This document shows positions 27,250 through 36,174 of a stretch of 64,000 bases of DNA, in pieces. The DNA comes from Asanoa sp. WMMD1127 (GTDB taxonomy: Bacteria > Actinomycetota > Actinomycetes > Mycobacteriales > Micromonosporaceae). Location: contig NZ_JARUBP010000001.1 of the NCBI RefSeq assembly GCF_029626225.1, positions 7,750,001 to 7,814,000 on the forward strand, given 5' to 3'. A program made the translations under genes and the position numbers. Numbering within the stretch: the stretch's first letter is position 1; each line of letters starts with the position of its first letter. The notes beneath the pieces are model-generated. The model was given only the letters and a program-made list of their open reading frames with translations, did no database searches and had not been told where the DNA came from.

Positions 27250-28314
27250 TTAAACGAACCCGAGCGGCAGGTAGGTGTCCGCGTTCTCCTTGGTGATGGT
27301 CTCCGAAGCCAGGATGATCTCCTTCGGCACCTGGAGCTCGACCAGGTCGGACATCCCCTTGCCCTGGCCGATGAGGCGAGCCAGCGAGATCGCCGACGAC
27401 GCCATCGACGGGCTGTAGGTCACCGTGGCCTTGAGCACGGAGTTGTCCGCCTTGATCGCCTCGATGGCGGCCTTGGAGCCGGCGCCACCGACCATCAGGA
27501 ACTCTTTGCGGTTGGCCTGGTTGGCCGCGGCCAGGACACCGATGCCCTGGTCGTCGTCGTGGTTCCAGAGGGCGTCCATCTTCGGGAGCGCCTGCAGCAG
27601 CTGGCTCATCTCGGCCTGGCCGGTGTCGACGGTGAAGCCGGCGGCACGCCGGTTGGCCACCTTGAGGCCGTTGGCCGCCAGGGCGGCGTTGAAGCCCGCG
27701 GTGCGCTCCTGGGTCAGCTCCAGGTTGTCGAGACCGGCGATCTCGCCGATGATCGGGTTGCTGACACCCTTGGACTTCATCTGCTCGGCGATGTAGTTGC
27801 CCGCCGCGACGCCCATGCCGTAGTTGTCACCCTTGATCTGCAGGCGGTAGGCCAGCGCGTCAGGGAAGGCACGGTCGAGGTTGACGACCGGGATGCCGGC
27901 CTTCATCGCCTCGAGGCCGAACGCGTTGAGCTCCTTGCCGTCGTACGGCAGCAGGACGATGACGTCCGGCTTCTGCGAGATCAGCGTCGAGAGGGCCGAC
28001 CGCTGAGCCGCCGCGTCGGCGCCGGCCTCGACCGAGTTGAACGTGACGTCCGCGTATTCGGCGGCCTGCGCCTTGGCGTTGGTGGTGATGGCCGCGATCC
28101 AGCCGTGGTCGGCCGCGGGGGCCGAGAAGCCGATCGTGACCTTCTTGCCGGGTGCCGAGTTGGCGTTCGGCGAGGCGTTGTTGTTGCCCTGGGTCTGCGC
28201 GTTGTTGTTGTCGTCGCCGCTGTCGTTGCTGGTGCAGGCGGCGAGGAGAGCACCGGCGCCGAGCGCGGCGCCGCCGAGCAGGAACCGCCGGCGGACCGGG
28301 TCGTGCTGGGTCAT
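27250..28314 (-). CDS. Sugar ABC transporter substrate-binding lipoprotein
   Basis: 354 residues, periplasmic-binding-protein-like I fold (ribose/galactose type). The N-terminus carries a twin-arginine motif (RRRFLLGG) and lipobox (LLAAC), so it is probably a Tat-exported lipoprotein. It is followed by an Asn/Asp/Gln-rich linker. Ligand-binding landmarks: VTIGFSAPAADHGWIAAI, VIVLLPYDGKEL and ALWNHDDDQGIG. A good AGGAGG site lies 6 nt before the ATG. It follows the permease gene after 98 bp. The ligand is a monosaccharide or cyclitol by family; inositol would fit the neighbouring genes but is not shown. Confidence 0.92.
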   Translation of the reverse strand: MTQHDPVRRRFLLGGAALGAGALLAACTSNDSGDDNNNAQTQGNNNASPNANSAPGKKVTIGFSAPAADHGWIAAITTNAKAQAAEYADVTFNSVEAGADAAAQRSALSTLISQKPDVIVLLPYDGKELNAFGLEAMKAGIPVVNLDRAFPDALAYRLQIKGDNYGMGVAAGNYIAEQMKSKGVSNPIIGEIAGLDNLELTQERTAGFNAALAANGLKVANRRAAGFTVDTGQAEMSQLLQALPKMDALWNHDDDQGIGVLAAANQANRKEFLMVGGAGSKAAIEAIKADNSVLKATVTYSPSMASSAISLARLIGQGKGMSDLVELQVPKEIILASETITKENADTYLPLGFV

Positions 28315-28412
28315 TGACGACCTCCTGGAATCTCAACTTGCGGGGGTATCAGGGTGTGTGCGCCCCGGCGACCGTCCCGTTGCGACGGACACCGTGGATG
28401 GTGGTGCGCGGG

Positions 28413-29507
28413 TCAGCTGGCTGCGGTGACCTTGTTTCGTTTGAGGAACTGCGTAACGGACTTGAACCGGAACTGCTGGATCAGCACCGCGGCGACGATG
28501 ATGCCGCCCTTGACCATGTTCTGCGCCTCGGTGGACAGGCCGTTGAGGGCGAACAGGTTGGTGATCGTGGCGAAGATGATGACGCCGAGCAGTGAGCCGA
28601 CGATGGTGCCCCGGCCGCCGCTCAGGAGCGTGCCGCCGATGATGACGGCGGCGATCGCGTCGAGCTCGTAGTTGGTGGCCATGGCGGCCTGCGCCGAGGT
28701 GCTGATCGAGGTCAGCATGATGGCGCCGATGCCGCAGCACAGACCCGCCAGGGCGTACAGCATCATGGTGTGCAGCCGGACGTTGATGCCGGCCAGGCGG
28801 GCGGCCTCCACGTTGCCGCCGATCGCGACGGTGCGCCGGCCGAACGTGGTGCGGTTGAGCAGGATCCAACCGGCGATCACGACCGCGGCGAGGATGTAGA
28901 CCAGGATCGGCACGCCCAGGAAGCTGTCGGCCGCGATGGCGTTGATGGTCTGGTTGCCGGACTGCTGCGTCTTCTTCTCCGACATCTGGGCGGCCAGACC
29001 GCGGGCGGCCACCAGCATCGCGAGTGTCGCGATGAAGGGCACCAGCCGCCCGTACGAGATCAGTAGGCCGTTGACCAGACCGACGCCGAGGCCCACCGCC
29101 AGGGCCGTGAAGATCATGCCGCCGGCGCCGAACTCCTGCGTCGCCACCGTCGTGCACCAGACGCCGGCCAGCGCGATGATCGCGCCGACCGAGAGGTCGA
29201 TGCCGCCGCCGATGATCACGAAGGTCATGCCGACCGCGACGACGCCGACCGTCGAGCCGAGCTTGAGGATCGACCAGACGTTGTCGATCCACCAGCCTTC
29301 GAGGCCGTATAGGTCGGGCCGGGTGATGATGCCGATCACGATGAGACCGGCCAGCACGGCGATGAGCCCGAGGTTGCGTCGGGTCGACTCGCCGGCGTCG
29401 CTGTTCCACCAGCCGTTGCCGCTCGGACCCGTCGGCTCCTGGCCCGGACCGCCGGCGCCGATCGCCTCCTTGACGGCCGGCGCGGCCTGCGCGGGCAGCC
29501 CGGTCAT
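28413..29507 (-). CDS. Sugar ABC transporter permease (RbsC type)
   Basis: 364 residues with ~9-10 membrane helices. Family landmarks: GVVAVGMTFVIIGGGIDLSVG and the cytoplasmic loop AAVIIGGTLLSGGRGTIVGS. A ~45-residue Gly/Pro-rich hydrophilic N-terminus precedes the first helix, longer than usual. I prefer ATG 29507, with GGAG 7 nt upstream; an in-frame GTG at 29555 would overlap the ATPase gene by 14 bp and has no proper ribosome-binding site. It works with the flanking ATPase and binding protein. Confidence 0.92.
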   Translation of the reverse strand: MTGLPAQAAPAVKEAIGAGGPGQEPTGPSGNGWWNSDAGESTRRNLGLIAVLAGLIVIGIITRPDLYGLEGWWIDNVWSILKLGSTVGVVAVGMTFVIIGGGIDLSVGAIIALAGVWCTTVATQEFGAGGMIFTALAVGLGVGLVNGLLISYGRLVPFIATLAMLVAARGLAAQMSEKKTQQSGNQTINAIAADSFLGVPILVYILAAVVIAGWILLNRTTFGRRTVAIGGNVEAARLAGINVRLHTMMLYALAGLCCGIGAIMLTSISTSAQAAMATNYELDAIAAVIIGGTLLSGGRGTIVGSLLGVIIFATITNLFALNGLSTEAQNMVKGGIIVAAVLIQQFRFKSVTQFLKRNKVTAAS

Positions 29508-29541
29508 GTCTGGACTCCGCTCGCTCCGCTGATCAGGACGG

Positions 29542-31656
29542 TCATGCGGGCGCACCTTCCATCAAGGACCCCGCCATGACGAGGTCGAGCACCGTGTTTT
29601 CGTCGAGTTCCCCGGCGCGCGCCTGGCGGACGACCCGGCCTTCGCGCATGACCACCACCCGGTCGGACAGACCGAGGACCTCAGGAACTTCGCTGGAAAC
29701 CAGCAGCACCCCGACGCCTTGCGCCGCGAGCGCGTGAATCACCTGGTAGAGCTCGGCCCGGGCGCCGACGTCGACGCCGCGGGTGGGTTCGTCGAGCAGG
29801 AGCAGGTCGGTGTCGCCGAGCAGCCAGCGCCCGACCACCACCTTCTGCTGGTTGCCGCCGGAGAGCGTGCGCACCGGCCGTTTGACGTCGCGGGGGCGCA
29901 GCTCGAGGCGCTCGGCGACCTTCATGGCCTCCGCCCGTTCCTTGCCCGCGTCGGTGAAGCCGAACTTCGCGATCCGGCTGAACGTCGAGAGCGTCATGTT
30001 GCGGTAGATCGGCTCGCCGAGCAGCAGGGCCTGTGCCTTTCGCTCCTCGGGGGCCATGCCCATGCCGGCGCGTACGGCGGCGCCCACCGCACCCGGCCGC
30101 AGCGCCTTGCCCTTGACGAAGATCTTGCCCGTCTCCGCCTGGCGCGCGCCGAAGATGGTCTCCAGCAGCTCGGACCGGCCGGAGCCGACCAGGCCAGCGA
30201 TGCCGACGATCTCGCCCTTGTTGACCGTCAGCGAGACGTCGGTGAACTCGCCCTGCCGGCCGAGCCCTTCGACCCGGAGCAGCTCCTCGCCCACGTCGGG
30301 CTTGTCGGCGCGCTCGGGGAAGACGTACTCGATGGTGCGTCCGGTCATCCGGCTGACGAGCTCACGGGTCGGCGTCGTGCGGGCCGGCAGGTTGGCCGCC
30401 GTGGTCCGGCCGTCCTTGAGGACGGTCACCCGGTCGCCGATCTCGCGGATCTCCTCGAGCCGGTGCGAGATGTAGATGACGGCGATGCCGTTAGAGGTCA
30501 GGTCCCGGATGATCCGGAACAGGTTCTCCACCTCGTCGTGGGCGAGCACGGCGCTCGGCTCGTCCATGATGATCAGCTTGGCGTCGTGCGAGAGCGCGCG
30601 GGCCATGCTGACCACCTGCTTGCCGGCGGCGGGCAGCGTACGCACCATGCGGGTCGGCGAGATCTCACCGTGGCCCAGCCGGGCGAGGATCTCCCGGGTG
30701 CGCTTGTTGATGGTGCCGCGACGCACGAACCCGGCGACCCGCGGCTCGTGGCCGAGGAACGCGTTCTCGGCGATCGACAGGTCGTCGACGAGGTCGAGCT
30801 CCTGGTAGATCGTCGCGATGCCGGCCTTGTTGGCGGCCTGCGGGTTGGCGAACCGGACCTGCTCCCCGAGCCACTCGACGGTGCCGGAGTCGGGCTGGTG
30901 TGCGCCCGAGAGCACCTTGATCAGCGTCGACTTGCCGGCGCCGTTCTGGCCGAGGAGGCAGTGCACCTCGCCGGCCCGGACCTCGAGCTGCACGCCGTCG
31001 AGGGCCCGGACGCCGGGGAAGGTCTTGACGACGTCGGTCAGGCGGAGGACGACGGGGCGCTCGGCGCCGTCGCCGCCCTCGGCGATCGGCTCCGTCCCGC
31101 CTGGGCCGGCGGCCGCGCGGTCGTCGTCGACCGGGGTGTCCTCGGGCTTGTCGGCCTTGGGGGCGTCGGCCGTGTCGACCGTCTCCTCCGGGGCGGCGTG
31201 GCGCGCCTTCGGGATCCGGACCGAGGTGGCCTGGGTGCCGTCGTCGGCCGCGGCGACCGCGGTGGCGTCGGCCGGCACCGGGTCGGCGCCGCCCGCTGCG
31301 GCGACGTTGCCGCTCGACGTCGGGCTGCCGGCCTTCGCGGCCGGTTTCACGCTCGCCGCGGCCTCGTCGGCAGATGCCGAGGCAGTGCCGGCCTTCGCGG
31401 CCGGTTTCGCGCTCGCCGCGGCCTCGTCGGCAGATGCCGAAGCGGTGCCGGCCTTGGCGGCGTCAGTGCTCGACGCGCCGTCGGCGGACGCCGAGGCAGT
31501 TTCGTCCACTTGCGACTCCGCCGTGGCGGGGTCCGTGGTCGTGGTCGGGATATTCGGTTCGGCGCCGTCAGCCGTCGTGGGTGCGGTGCCGTTGGGGGTT
31601 GGTTTCTTGTCTCCGGCGGCGCCGGATGGCGTGCCGGTCGCGGTGCTCTCGGTCAT
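29542..31656 (-). CDS. Sugar ABC transporter ATPase (two NBDs) with long disordered N-terminus
   Basis: 704 residues, ~200 more than RbsA/MglA relatives. Residues 1-~205 are Ala/Thr/Ser/Asp/Pro-rich with a 20-residue tandem repeat. NBD1 (~210-440): Walker A GQNGAGKST, Walker B LIIMDEPS, with a degenerate signature (LPAAGKQVVSMARA). NBD2 (~460-700): degenerate Walker A GLVGSGRSE, signature LSGGNQQK, Walker B LLLLDEPTRG. This asymmetry is normal for the family. The start overlaps the ROK gene stop (ATGA). The N-terminal tail is unusual; translation could instead begin internally, but no in-frame ATG with a good site lies near the NBD1 start, and the tail has coding-type third positions. Confidence 0.9.
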   Translation of the reverse strand: MTESTATGTPSGAAGDKKPTPNGTAPTTADGAEPNIPTTTTDPATAESQVDETASASADGASSTDAAKAGTASASADEAAASAKPAAKAGTASASADEAAASVKPAAKAGSPTSSGNVAAAGGADPVPADATAVAAADDGTQATSVRIPKARHAAPEETVDTADAPKADKPEDTPVDDDRAAAGPGGTEPIAEGGDGAERPVVLRLTDVVKTFPGVRALDGVQLEVRAGEVHCLLGQNGAGKSTLIKVLSGAHQPDSGTVEWLGEQVRFANPQAANKAGIATIYQELDLVDDLSIAENAFLGHEPRVAGFVRRGTINKRTREILARLGHGEISPTRMVRTLPAAGKQVVSMARALSHDAKLIIMDEPSAVLAHDEVENLFRIIRDLTSNGIAVIYISHRLEEIREIGDRVTVLKDGRTTAANLPARTTPTRELVSRMTGRTIEYVFPERADKPDVGEELLRVEGLGRQGEFTDVSLTVNKGEIVGIAGLVGSGRSELLETIFGARQAETGKIFVKGKALRPGAVGAAVRAGMGMAPEERKAQALLLGEPIYRNMTLSTFSRIAKFGFTDAGKERAEAMKVAERLELRPRDVKRPVRTLSGGNQQKVVVGRWLLGDTDLLLLDEPTRGVDVGARAELYQVIHALAAQGVGVLLVSSEVPEVLGLSDRVVVMREGRVVRQARAGELDENTVLDLVMAGSLMEGAPA
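31327..31446 (-). repeat. 60-bp in-frame tandem repeat in the ATPase gene
   Basis: Two almost identical 60-bp units (31327-31386 and 31387-31446) and a partial third, encoding 20 residues each with the core GTASASADEAAAS. Confidence 0.9.
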
Positions 31657-32840
31657 GACGCCTCCATGAAGGCCATGTCACTGGCCAGCACCGCCGCGCC
31701 GGTCACGCCTGCGCGGCTGCCGAGTTCGGACAGGACCACCGGCAGGTTGCCGGTGGCGAGCGGGAGCGAGCGCCGGTAGACGACGCTGCGGATCTCGGCC
31801 AGCAGGATGTGGCCGAGCTGCGCCAGACCGCCGCCGATCACGATCATCGAGGGGTTGGCGAAGCTGACGAGGCCGGCGAGGACGCCGCCGACGCGGCGGC
31901 CGCCGTCGCGGATCAGGCGGATGCAGACCACGTCGCCCTCGATCGCGCCTTCGGCGACGTCGAGCGCGGTGACCTGGCCGTTGGCGGCGAGGCGCTCGGC
32001 CAGCGCCGGCGAGCCGCCGGCCCGGGCGGCGGCCGTCGCGTCCTTGGCGATCGCGGCGCCGCTGAACAGCGCCTCCAGGCAGCCGACGTTGCCGCAGGAG
32101 CACATCGGACCGTGCGAGTCGACCTGGATGTGGCCGATGTCGCCGGCGCACCCGTCGGTGCCCCGGTAGACCTCGCCGCTGAGGTAGATGCCGCAGCCGA
32201 TGCCCGTGCCGATCTTGACGAACAGGAAGTCGTCGACGGAGTGGGCGACACCGCCGTGGCGTTCGCCGATGGCCATGATGTTGACGTCGTTGTCGACCAC
32301 GGCGGGGCAGCCGTGCTCGCGGGTCAGCAGCTCGCGGACCGGGAAACGGTCCCAGCCCGGCATGATCGGCGGCGACACCGGCACGCCGTCGCGGAAGCTG
32401 ACCGGCCCCGGCACGCCGATCCCCACGGAGTCGAGGCGCTCGTAGTGGCCGTCCACTTTGGCCTTGTGCAGCAGCTCGTTGACCCGCAGCAGGGTGCCCT
32501 TGGGTCCGCTGCGGATGTCGGCGGGTTCCGCGTAGGCCGCGACGGGCTCGAGCCGGCCGTTGACCACCTCGACGTCGATCGAGCTGGCGCCCAGGTCGAC
32601 GGCCGCGAACCGGAGCTTGGGATTGAGCTCCACCAGGGTCGAGCGCCGGCCGCCACGGGAGGCGGCGAGGCCGGCCTCGGCGACGTAGCCCAGCGAGACG
32701 AGGCGTTCGAGCTCCGCGAGCAGCCGGGGCCGCGGCATCTCCAGGCGGTCGGCGAGCTCGGCGCGGGAGACCGCGCCGTTGTCTCGCAGCAGCCGCAGCA
32801 GCCGCAGGTGCAGAGGCTCAACAGCCCGCACGGCACCCAT
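31653..32840 (-). CDS. ROK-family transcriptional regulator
   Basis: 395 residues. N-terminal winged helix (~8-70, LRLLRDNGAVSRAELADRLEMP) and a ROK sugar-kinase-like domain with FAAVDLGASSIDVEV, VDNDVNIMAIGE and the zinc motif CSCGNVGCLE. These regulators bind a sugar and control its transport operon. It heads the operon rok-ATPase-permease-binding protein-oxidoreductase. Promoter: -35 TTTACA, 17 bp, -10 TACTGT (32892-32920). The ATG at 32840 has GAAGG directly against it; GTG 32831 would have better spacing. Confidence 0.9.
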   Translation of the reverse strand: MGAVRAVEPLHLRLLRLLRDNGAVSRAELADRLEMPRPRLLAELERLVSLGYVAEAGLAASRGGRRSTLVELNPKLRFAAVDLGASSIDVEVVNGRLEPVAAYAEPADIRSGPKGTLLRVNELLHKAKVDGHYERLDSVGIGVPGPVSFRDGVPVSPPIMPGWDRFPVRELLTREHGCPAVVDNDVNIMAIGERHGGVAHSVDDFLFVKIGTGIGCGIYLSGEVYRGTDGCAGDIGHIQVDSHGPMCSCGNVGCLEALFSGAAIAKDATAAARAGGSPALAERLAANGQVTALDVAEGAIEGDVVCIRLIRDGGRRVGGVLAGLVSFANPSMIVIGGGLAQLGHILLAEIRSVVYRRSLPLATGNLPVVLSELGSRAGVTGAAVLASDMAFMEAS

Positions 32841-32882
32841 CCTTCGGTCGACCCGTTCACACCGGCGCAACGTCCGGGTGTT

Positions 32883-32897
32883 GTGCACGACACAGTA
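32883..32897 (-). promoter_or_regulatory. Candidate ROK operator box
   Basis: GTGCACGACACAGTA on the plus strand, 14/15 identical to 17380-17394. On the minus strand it covers the -10 (TACTGT) and start site and reads TGTCGTGCACAACA just after, a near-perfect palindrome. This fits autoregulation by the ROK protein. Confidence 0.55.
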
Positions 32898-32920
32898 TGA
32901 GCTTCCGCTGTAGGTGTAAA
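32892..32920 (-). promoter_or_regulatory. Promoter of the ROK/sugar-transport operon
   Basis: -35 TTTACA (32915-32920), 17-bp spacer, -10 TACTGT (32892-32897), start about 45 nt before the ROK ATG. Upstream of the -35 lies an inverted repeat CTTTTG / CAAAAG (32945-32966). Confidence 0.65.
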
Positions 32921-33053
32921 GAGCTTCAGATCTCCTGGCGATAACTTTTGCTCGTAGCAACAAAAGCTGTCGACGTCAGCAGTGAATCTTCGCGGCTCTG
33001 CGCTGGAGATGCCGGTTTCGTCCCGGCAAAACGCCCTGACGTGCGGTGATGCG

Positions 33054-33867
33054 TTACTTACAGAGGAGCGTCGTCATCCGCCGGCCGGCGATGACCAGGC
33101 CGATCACGGTGACGAGCAGAAGATAACCGACGTCGATCAGTCCGCCTATCAGCTCTTCGGTGCCGATCGATATCCCCCGGATCAGGTCGACCGCCCGGTA
33201 GAGCGGGGTCACCTCGACCAGCCACCGCAACGCCGGGTGGTAGCTCTCCGCGGGCACGAACGTGCCGGAGAACAGAAACAGGGCAAACTGGACGGACGCC
33301 ATCAGGTCGAAATCCTGCCAGCTCCGCATGAAGGTCGCGAGGGCCATCCCCAGCGCGCCGAACGCGAAGCCGACCAGCACGGCGGCCGGGAACGCGAGCA
33401 GCGCCCGCCCGACCGAGGTGAGATCCAGGGCGACCATCACGACCAGGAACGCGGCCGAGTAAAGGGAGCCCCGGACCATCGCCCAGGCCAACTCCCCCAA
33501 CGCGATCTCGAACGGCCGCACGGGGGGTGGCGAGCATCCCCTCGTAGAGCCGCATGTATTTCATCTTCCCGAAGAAGTTGAAGGTCGTTTCGGCGAGCGC
33601 GCCGGTCATCGCGGCCGACGCGAGCATCGCCGGCGCGACGAACGCCGCGTAGTCGACGACCCGACCGCTCGGCAGGGTGAGGTCGCCGACCAGGCTGCCC
33701 ACACCGACGCCGATCGACAGCAGGTAGATGACCGGCTCGGCGAACCCGGAGATCATCACCAGCCAGTACGCGGACCGCAGCGCGTCGGCGTTGCGCCCGG
33801 CCACGGCGGCCGACCGCCGCACCGGCCCCTCGAAGCCGACCAACCTGGGCAGGACGAGCGCTACCAC
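33054..33867 (-). pseudogene. ABC-2 type exporter permease, frameshifted
   Basis: Reads as one ~270-residue, six-helix ABC-2 permease if one base is removed from a six-G run (33522-33527, C6 on the coding strand). The first part runs from GTG 33867 (GGGAG 8 nt upstream) through FGKMKYMRLYEGMLATP; the second from RPFEIALGELAWAMVRG to the stop at 33054. The second half is open by itself from a GTG at 33521. Homopolymer position suggests a recent mutation, phase variation or a sequencing error rather than old decay, because no other stop is present. It lies 14 bp after the partner permease stop. Confidence 0.75.
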
Positions 33868-33881
33868 GACACCCACTCCCT

Positions 33882-34640
33882 CTAGAAGACCAGGCGCTTG
33901 CGGAAGCGGGAGTGGGCCAGCCACCAGCCGCCGGCGGCCCAGAGGGCCAGGTAGGCAACGTGGCCCGACGCCGACCAGTCCGGCGCGACACCCAGTGTCG
34001 CCGCCCGGCACAGGTCGACCGCGTGCCAGAGCGGAGTCGCGTAGGCGATCCAGCGCAGCAGTGCCGGCATCGTCTCGACCGGGAAGAAGACGCCGGCGAA
34101 CAGCGACATCGGCAGCACCGCGAAGCGGAACAGCAGGGCCAGATAGCTGTCGGAGCTGATGCTCGCGCTGTAGCCGAAGGTCGGCGCCGCCACCGCGCAG
34201 CCAAGCAGCAGCACGACCGGCAGGGTGGCGAGCGCCCACGGCGAGTGCAGGGTGCCGAACAGTGCCGCCACCAGCAGGAAGGCAGCCGCCGCGAGGAAGG
34301 CGCGGAACACCACGAAGGCCAGGTGGCCGCCCAGCACGTCGCGGACCCGGAGTGGGGCCGCCGCCTGGCCAAAATAGATCTTGTACCACTCGAAGTTGCC
34401 GAGCACCGGCCAGGTCGCCTCGCCCACCCCCACCTGCAGCGCGGTCGACGCGATCAGGCCCGGCACGACGTAGTCCAGGTAGGACACCCCACCGACGCCG
34501 CCGTCGACGTAGGCGCCGACGCCCACGCCGAAGCCGAGCATCGTCAGCAACGGCAGGAGGAACGAGCCCAGCGCCGAGCCGCGCCAGGTGCGCCGGTAGC
34601 CGACCAGGTGGTATTCGAAAACGGCCAAGGTGGGGGTCAT
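33882..34640 (-). CDS. ABC-2 type exporter permease (DrrB/NodJ-like)
   Basis: 252 residues with six predicted membrane helices and the ABC-2 segment LPMSLFAGVFFPVETMPALLRWIAYATPLWHAVDL, of which SLFAGVFFPVETMP and the final LWHAVDL are the family marks. Start ATG 34640 overlaps the ATPase stop. It pairs with the frameshifted permease downstream to form a heterodimeric exporter with the ATPase at 34640-35572. Substrate unknown; drug or lipid export is typical. Confidence 0.9.
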   Translation of the reverse strand: MTPTLAVFEYHLVGYRRTWRGSALGSFLLPLLTMLGFGVGVGAYVDGGVGGVSYLDYVVPGLIASTALQVGVGEATWPVLGNFEWYKIYFGQAAAPLRVRDVLGGHLAFVVFRAFLAAAAFLLVAALFGTLHSPWALATLPVVLLLGCAVAAPTFGYSASISSDSYLALLFRFAVLPMSLFAGVFFPVETMPALLRWIAYATPLWHAVDLCRAATLGVAPDWSASGHVAYLALWAAGGWWLAHSRFRKRLVF

Positions 34641-35572
34641 CAGTCCACCAACGTCCGGCCGGTCAACTGGAGGAAGACGTCTTCGAGGGTGCTGCGCCGG
34701 ACCAGCACGCTGGCCGGTTGCAGCGCGCGCTCGTGGACGGTGGCCACGGCCGCGTCGCCGTCGTCGACGTAGAGCAGGACGCGGTCGGGCAGCGGCTCGA
34801 CCCGCTCGCCGATGCCGGCCAGCTTGTCGACGAACGCCTCCTGCGACTCGGCGGCGAAGCGCAGCTCGACGACCTCGCGCGTGGAGTGCTGGTCGATCAG
34901 GGCGCGCGGCGAGCCCTCGGCGACGATCCGGCCACCGTCCATCACCACGAGGCGATCGCACAGCTGCTCGGCCTCGTCCATGTAGTGCGTCGTCAGCACC
35001 AGCGTCACGCCCCGCTGTTTGAGCCGGAACAACCGCTCCCAGACGAGGTGGCGGGCCTGCGGGTCGAGGCCGGTGGTCGGCTCGTCGAGCAGCACCACCT
35101 CGGGCTCGTTGATCAGGGCGCGGGCGATGGTCAGCCGCCGTTTCATGCCGCCGGACAGCGGCTCGACCTTGCTGCCCGCCCGCTCGCCCAGCTGCACGAA
35201 GTCGAGCAGTTCGGCGGCCCGGGCGCGGGCCACCTTGCGCGGGATGCCGAAGAACCGCGCGTAGGTCGTGAGGTTTTCCGCGACGGTCAGCTCGGGGTCG
35301 AGGTTGTCGGTCTGCGGGCAGACGCCGAGCCGGCCGCGGATCGCCGGACCGTCGCGCGCCGGGTCCATGCCGAGGATGCGCAGCTCGCCCGACGTCACCG
35401 GGGACACGCAGCCGATCATGCGCATGGTCGAGCTCTTGCCCGCGCCGTTGGGACCGAGGAAGCCGAACGCCTCGCCCGCCCGCACGGCGAGGTCGATGCC
35501 GTCGACCGCGGTGAACCCACCGAACCGCTTGACCAGCCCCGTCGCCTCGATGAGAGGCCTGCCGTCAGTCAC
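34640..35572 (-). CDS. ABC exporter ATPase (DrrA/NodI type)
   Basis: 310 residues. Walker A GPNGAGKSS, signature LSGGMKRR, Walker B VVLLDEPTTGLDP, H-loop TTHYMDEAE, and the C-terminal ~80-residue extension of the daunorubicin-resistance group. The GTG start has a -10 (TAAGTT, 35579-35584) only 7 nt upstream and no ribosome-binding site, so the transcript is probably leaderless, which is common in actinomycetes. First gene of a three-gene exporter operon. Confidence 0.92.
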   Translation of the reverse strand: MTDGRPLIEATGLVKRFGGFTAVDGIDLAVRAGEAFGFLGPNGAGKSSTMRMIGCVSPVTSGELRILGMDPARDGPAIRGRLGVCPQTDNLDPELTVAENLTTYARFFGIPRKVARARAAELLDFVQLGERAGSKVEPLSGGMKRRLTIARALINEPEVVLLDEPTTGLDPQARHLVWERLFRLKQRGVTLVLTTHYMDEAEQLCDRLVVMDGGRIVAEGSPRALIDQHSTREVVELRFAAESQEAFVDKLAGIGERVEPLPDRVLLYVDDGDAAVATVHERALQPASVLVRRSTLEDVFLQLTGRTLVD

Positions 35573-35640
35573 ATGCGGAACTTAGCCACGGGGTACGACA
35601 AGACGACAGCGGATTTACCGCCGCCGCTGATGAGAATCGG

Positions 35641-36174
35641 TCAGAGGTCGCGGGGTGTCGTCGCCGCCCGGGCTTCCGAGACGAGCGCGCCGGTGGCCTC
35701 GACGACCTCCGGAGTGGACGTCTCGGTGCCGGGGTCGTAGCGCACCGACCAGGCCAGCCCGTCGCGACCGCGAACCTTGCGCCCGACCACGCGTACGCCG
35801 CCGCCGTCGACCGGATGGTGCGACGTGTAGGACACCGATCCGGTCACCCGCGCCCGCACCTGCTCGGGCACCTCGCGCGGTTCGATCAGCAGCACCGACT
35901 CGGGCGCGGCGTCGGCCAGCACCTCGTAGTCGTCGCGCTCCTCGACGACCTCGGCCGGCGTCACCGTCAGCTGGCGCCCGGACCAGACGGCCTTGTGGAT
36001 GCGGTGCCAGTCGAGCCGGTCGCGACCCGGCAGCCGCAGGCCGCGGTCGGTGGCCACCACATAGGGGCCGGCCTGCGTACGCGACCAGGCGATCACCCGC
36101 TCGTCGGAGTCGAGCGCGACCCCGGCGTCGGCCGGCAACTTGATCCGCCGCCGGAACAGGTCCCACATGCTCAT
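35641..36174 (-). CDS. Hypothetical protein overlapping dnaG, PH-like beta fold
   Basis: 177 residues, no signal peptide or membrane segment. The first half (VALDSDERVIAWSRTQAGPY, VATDRGLRLPG, WHRIHKAVWSG) has the beta-rich, aromatic pattern of small bacterial PH-like domains; no catalytic motif is seen. Its ATG overlaps the dnaG stop (ATGA, 36171-36174), so it is co-translated with primase, but nothing shows a replication role. Confidence 0.8.
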   Translation of the reverse strand: MSMWDLFRRRIKLPADAGVALDSDERVIAWSRTQAGPYVVATDRGLRLPGRDRLDWHRIHKAVWSGRQLTVTPAEVVEERDDYEVLADAAPESVLLIEPREVPEQVRARVTGSVSYTSHHPVDGGGVRVVGRKVRGRDGLAWSVRYDPGTETSTPEVVEATGALVSEARAATTPRDL

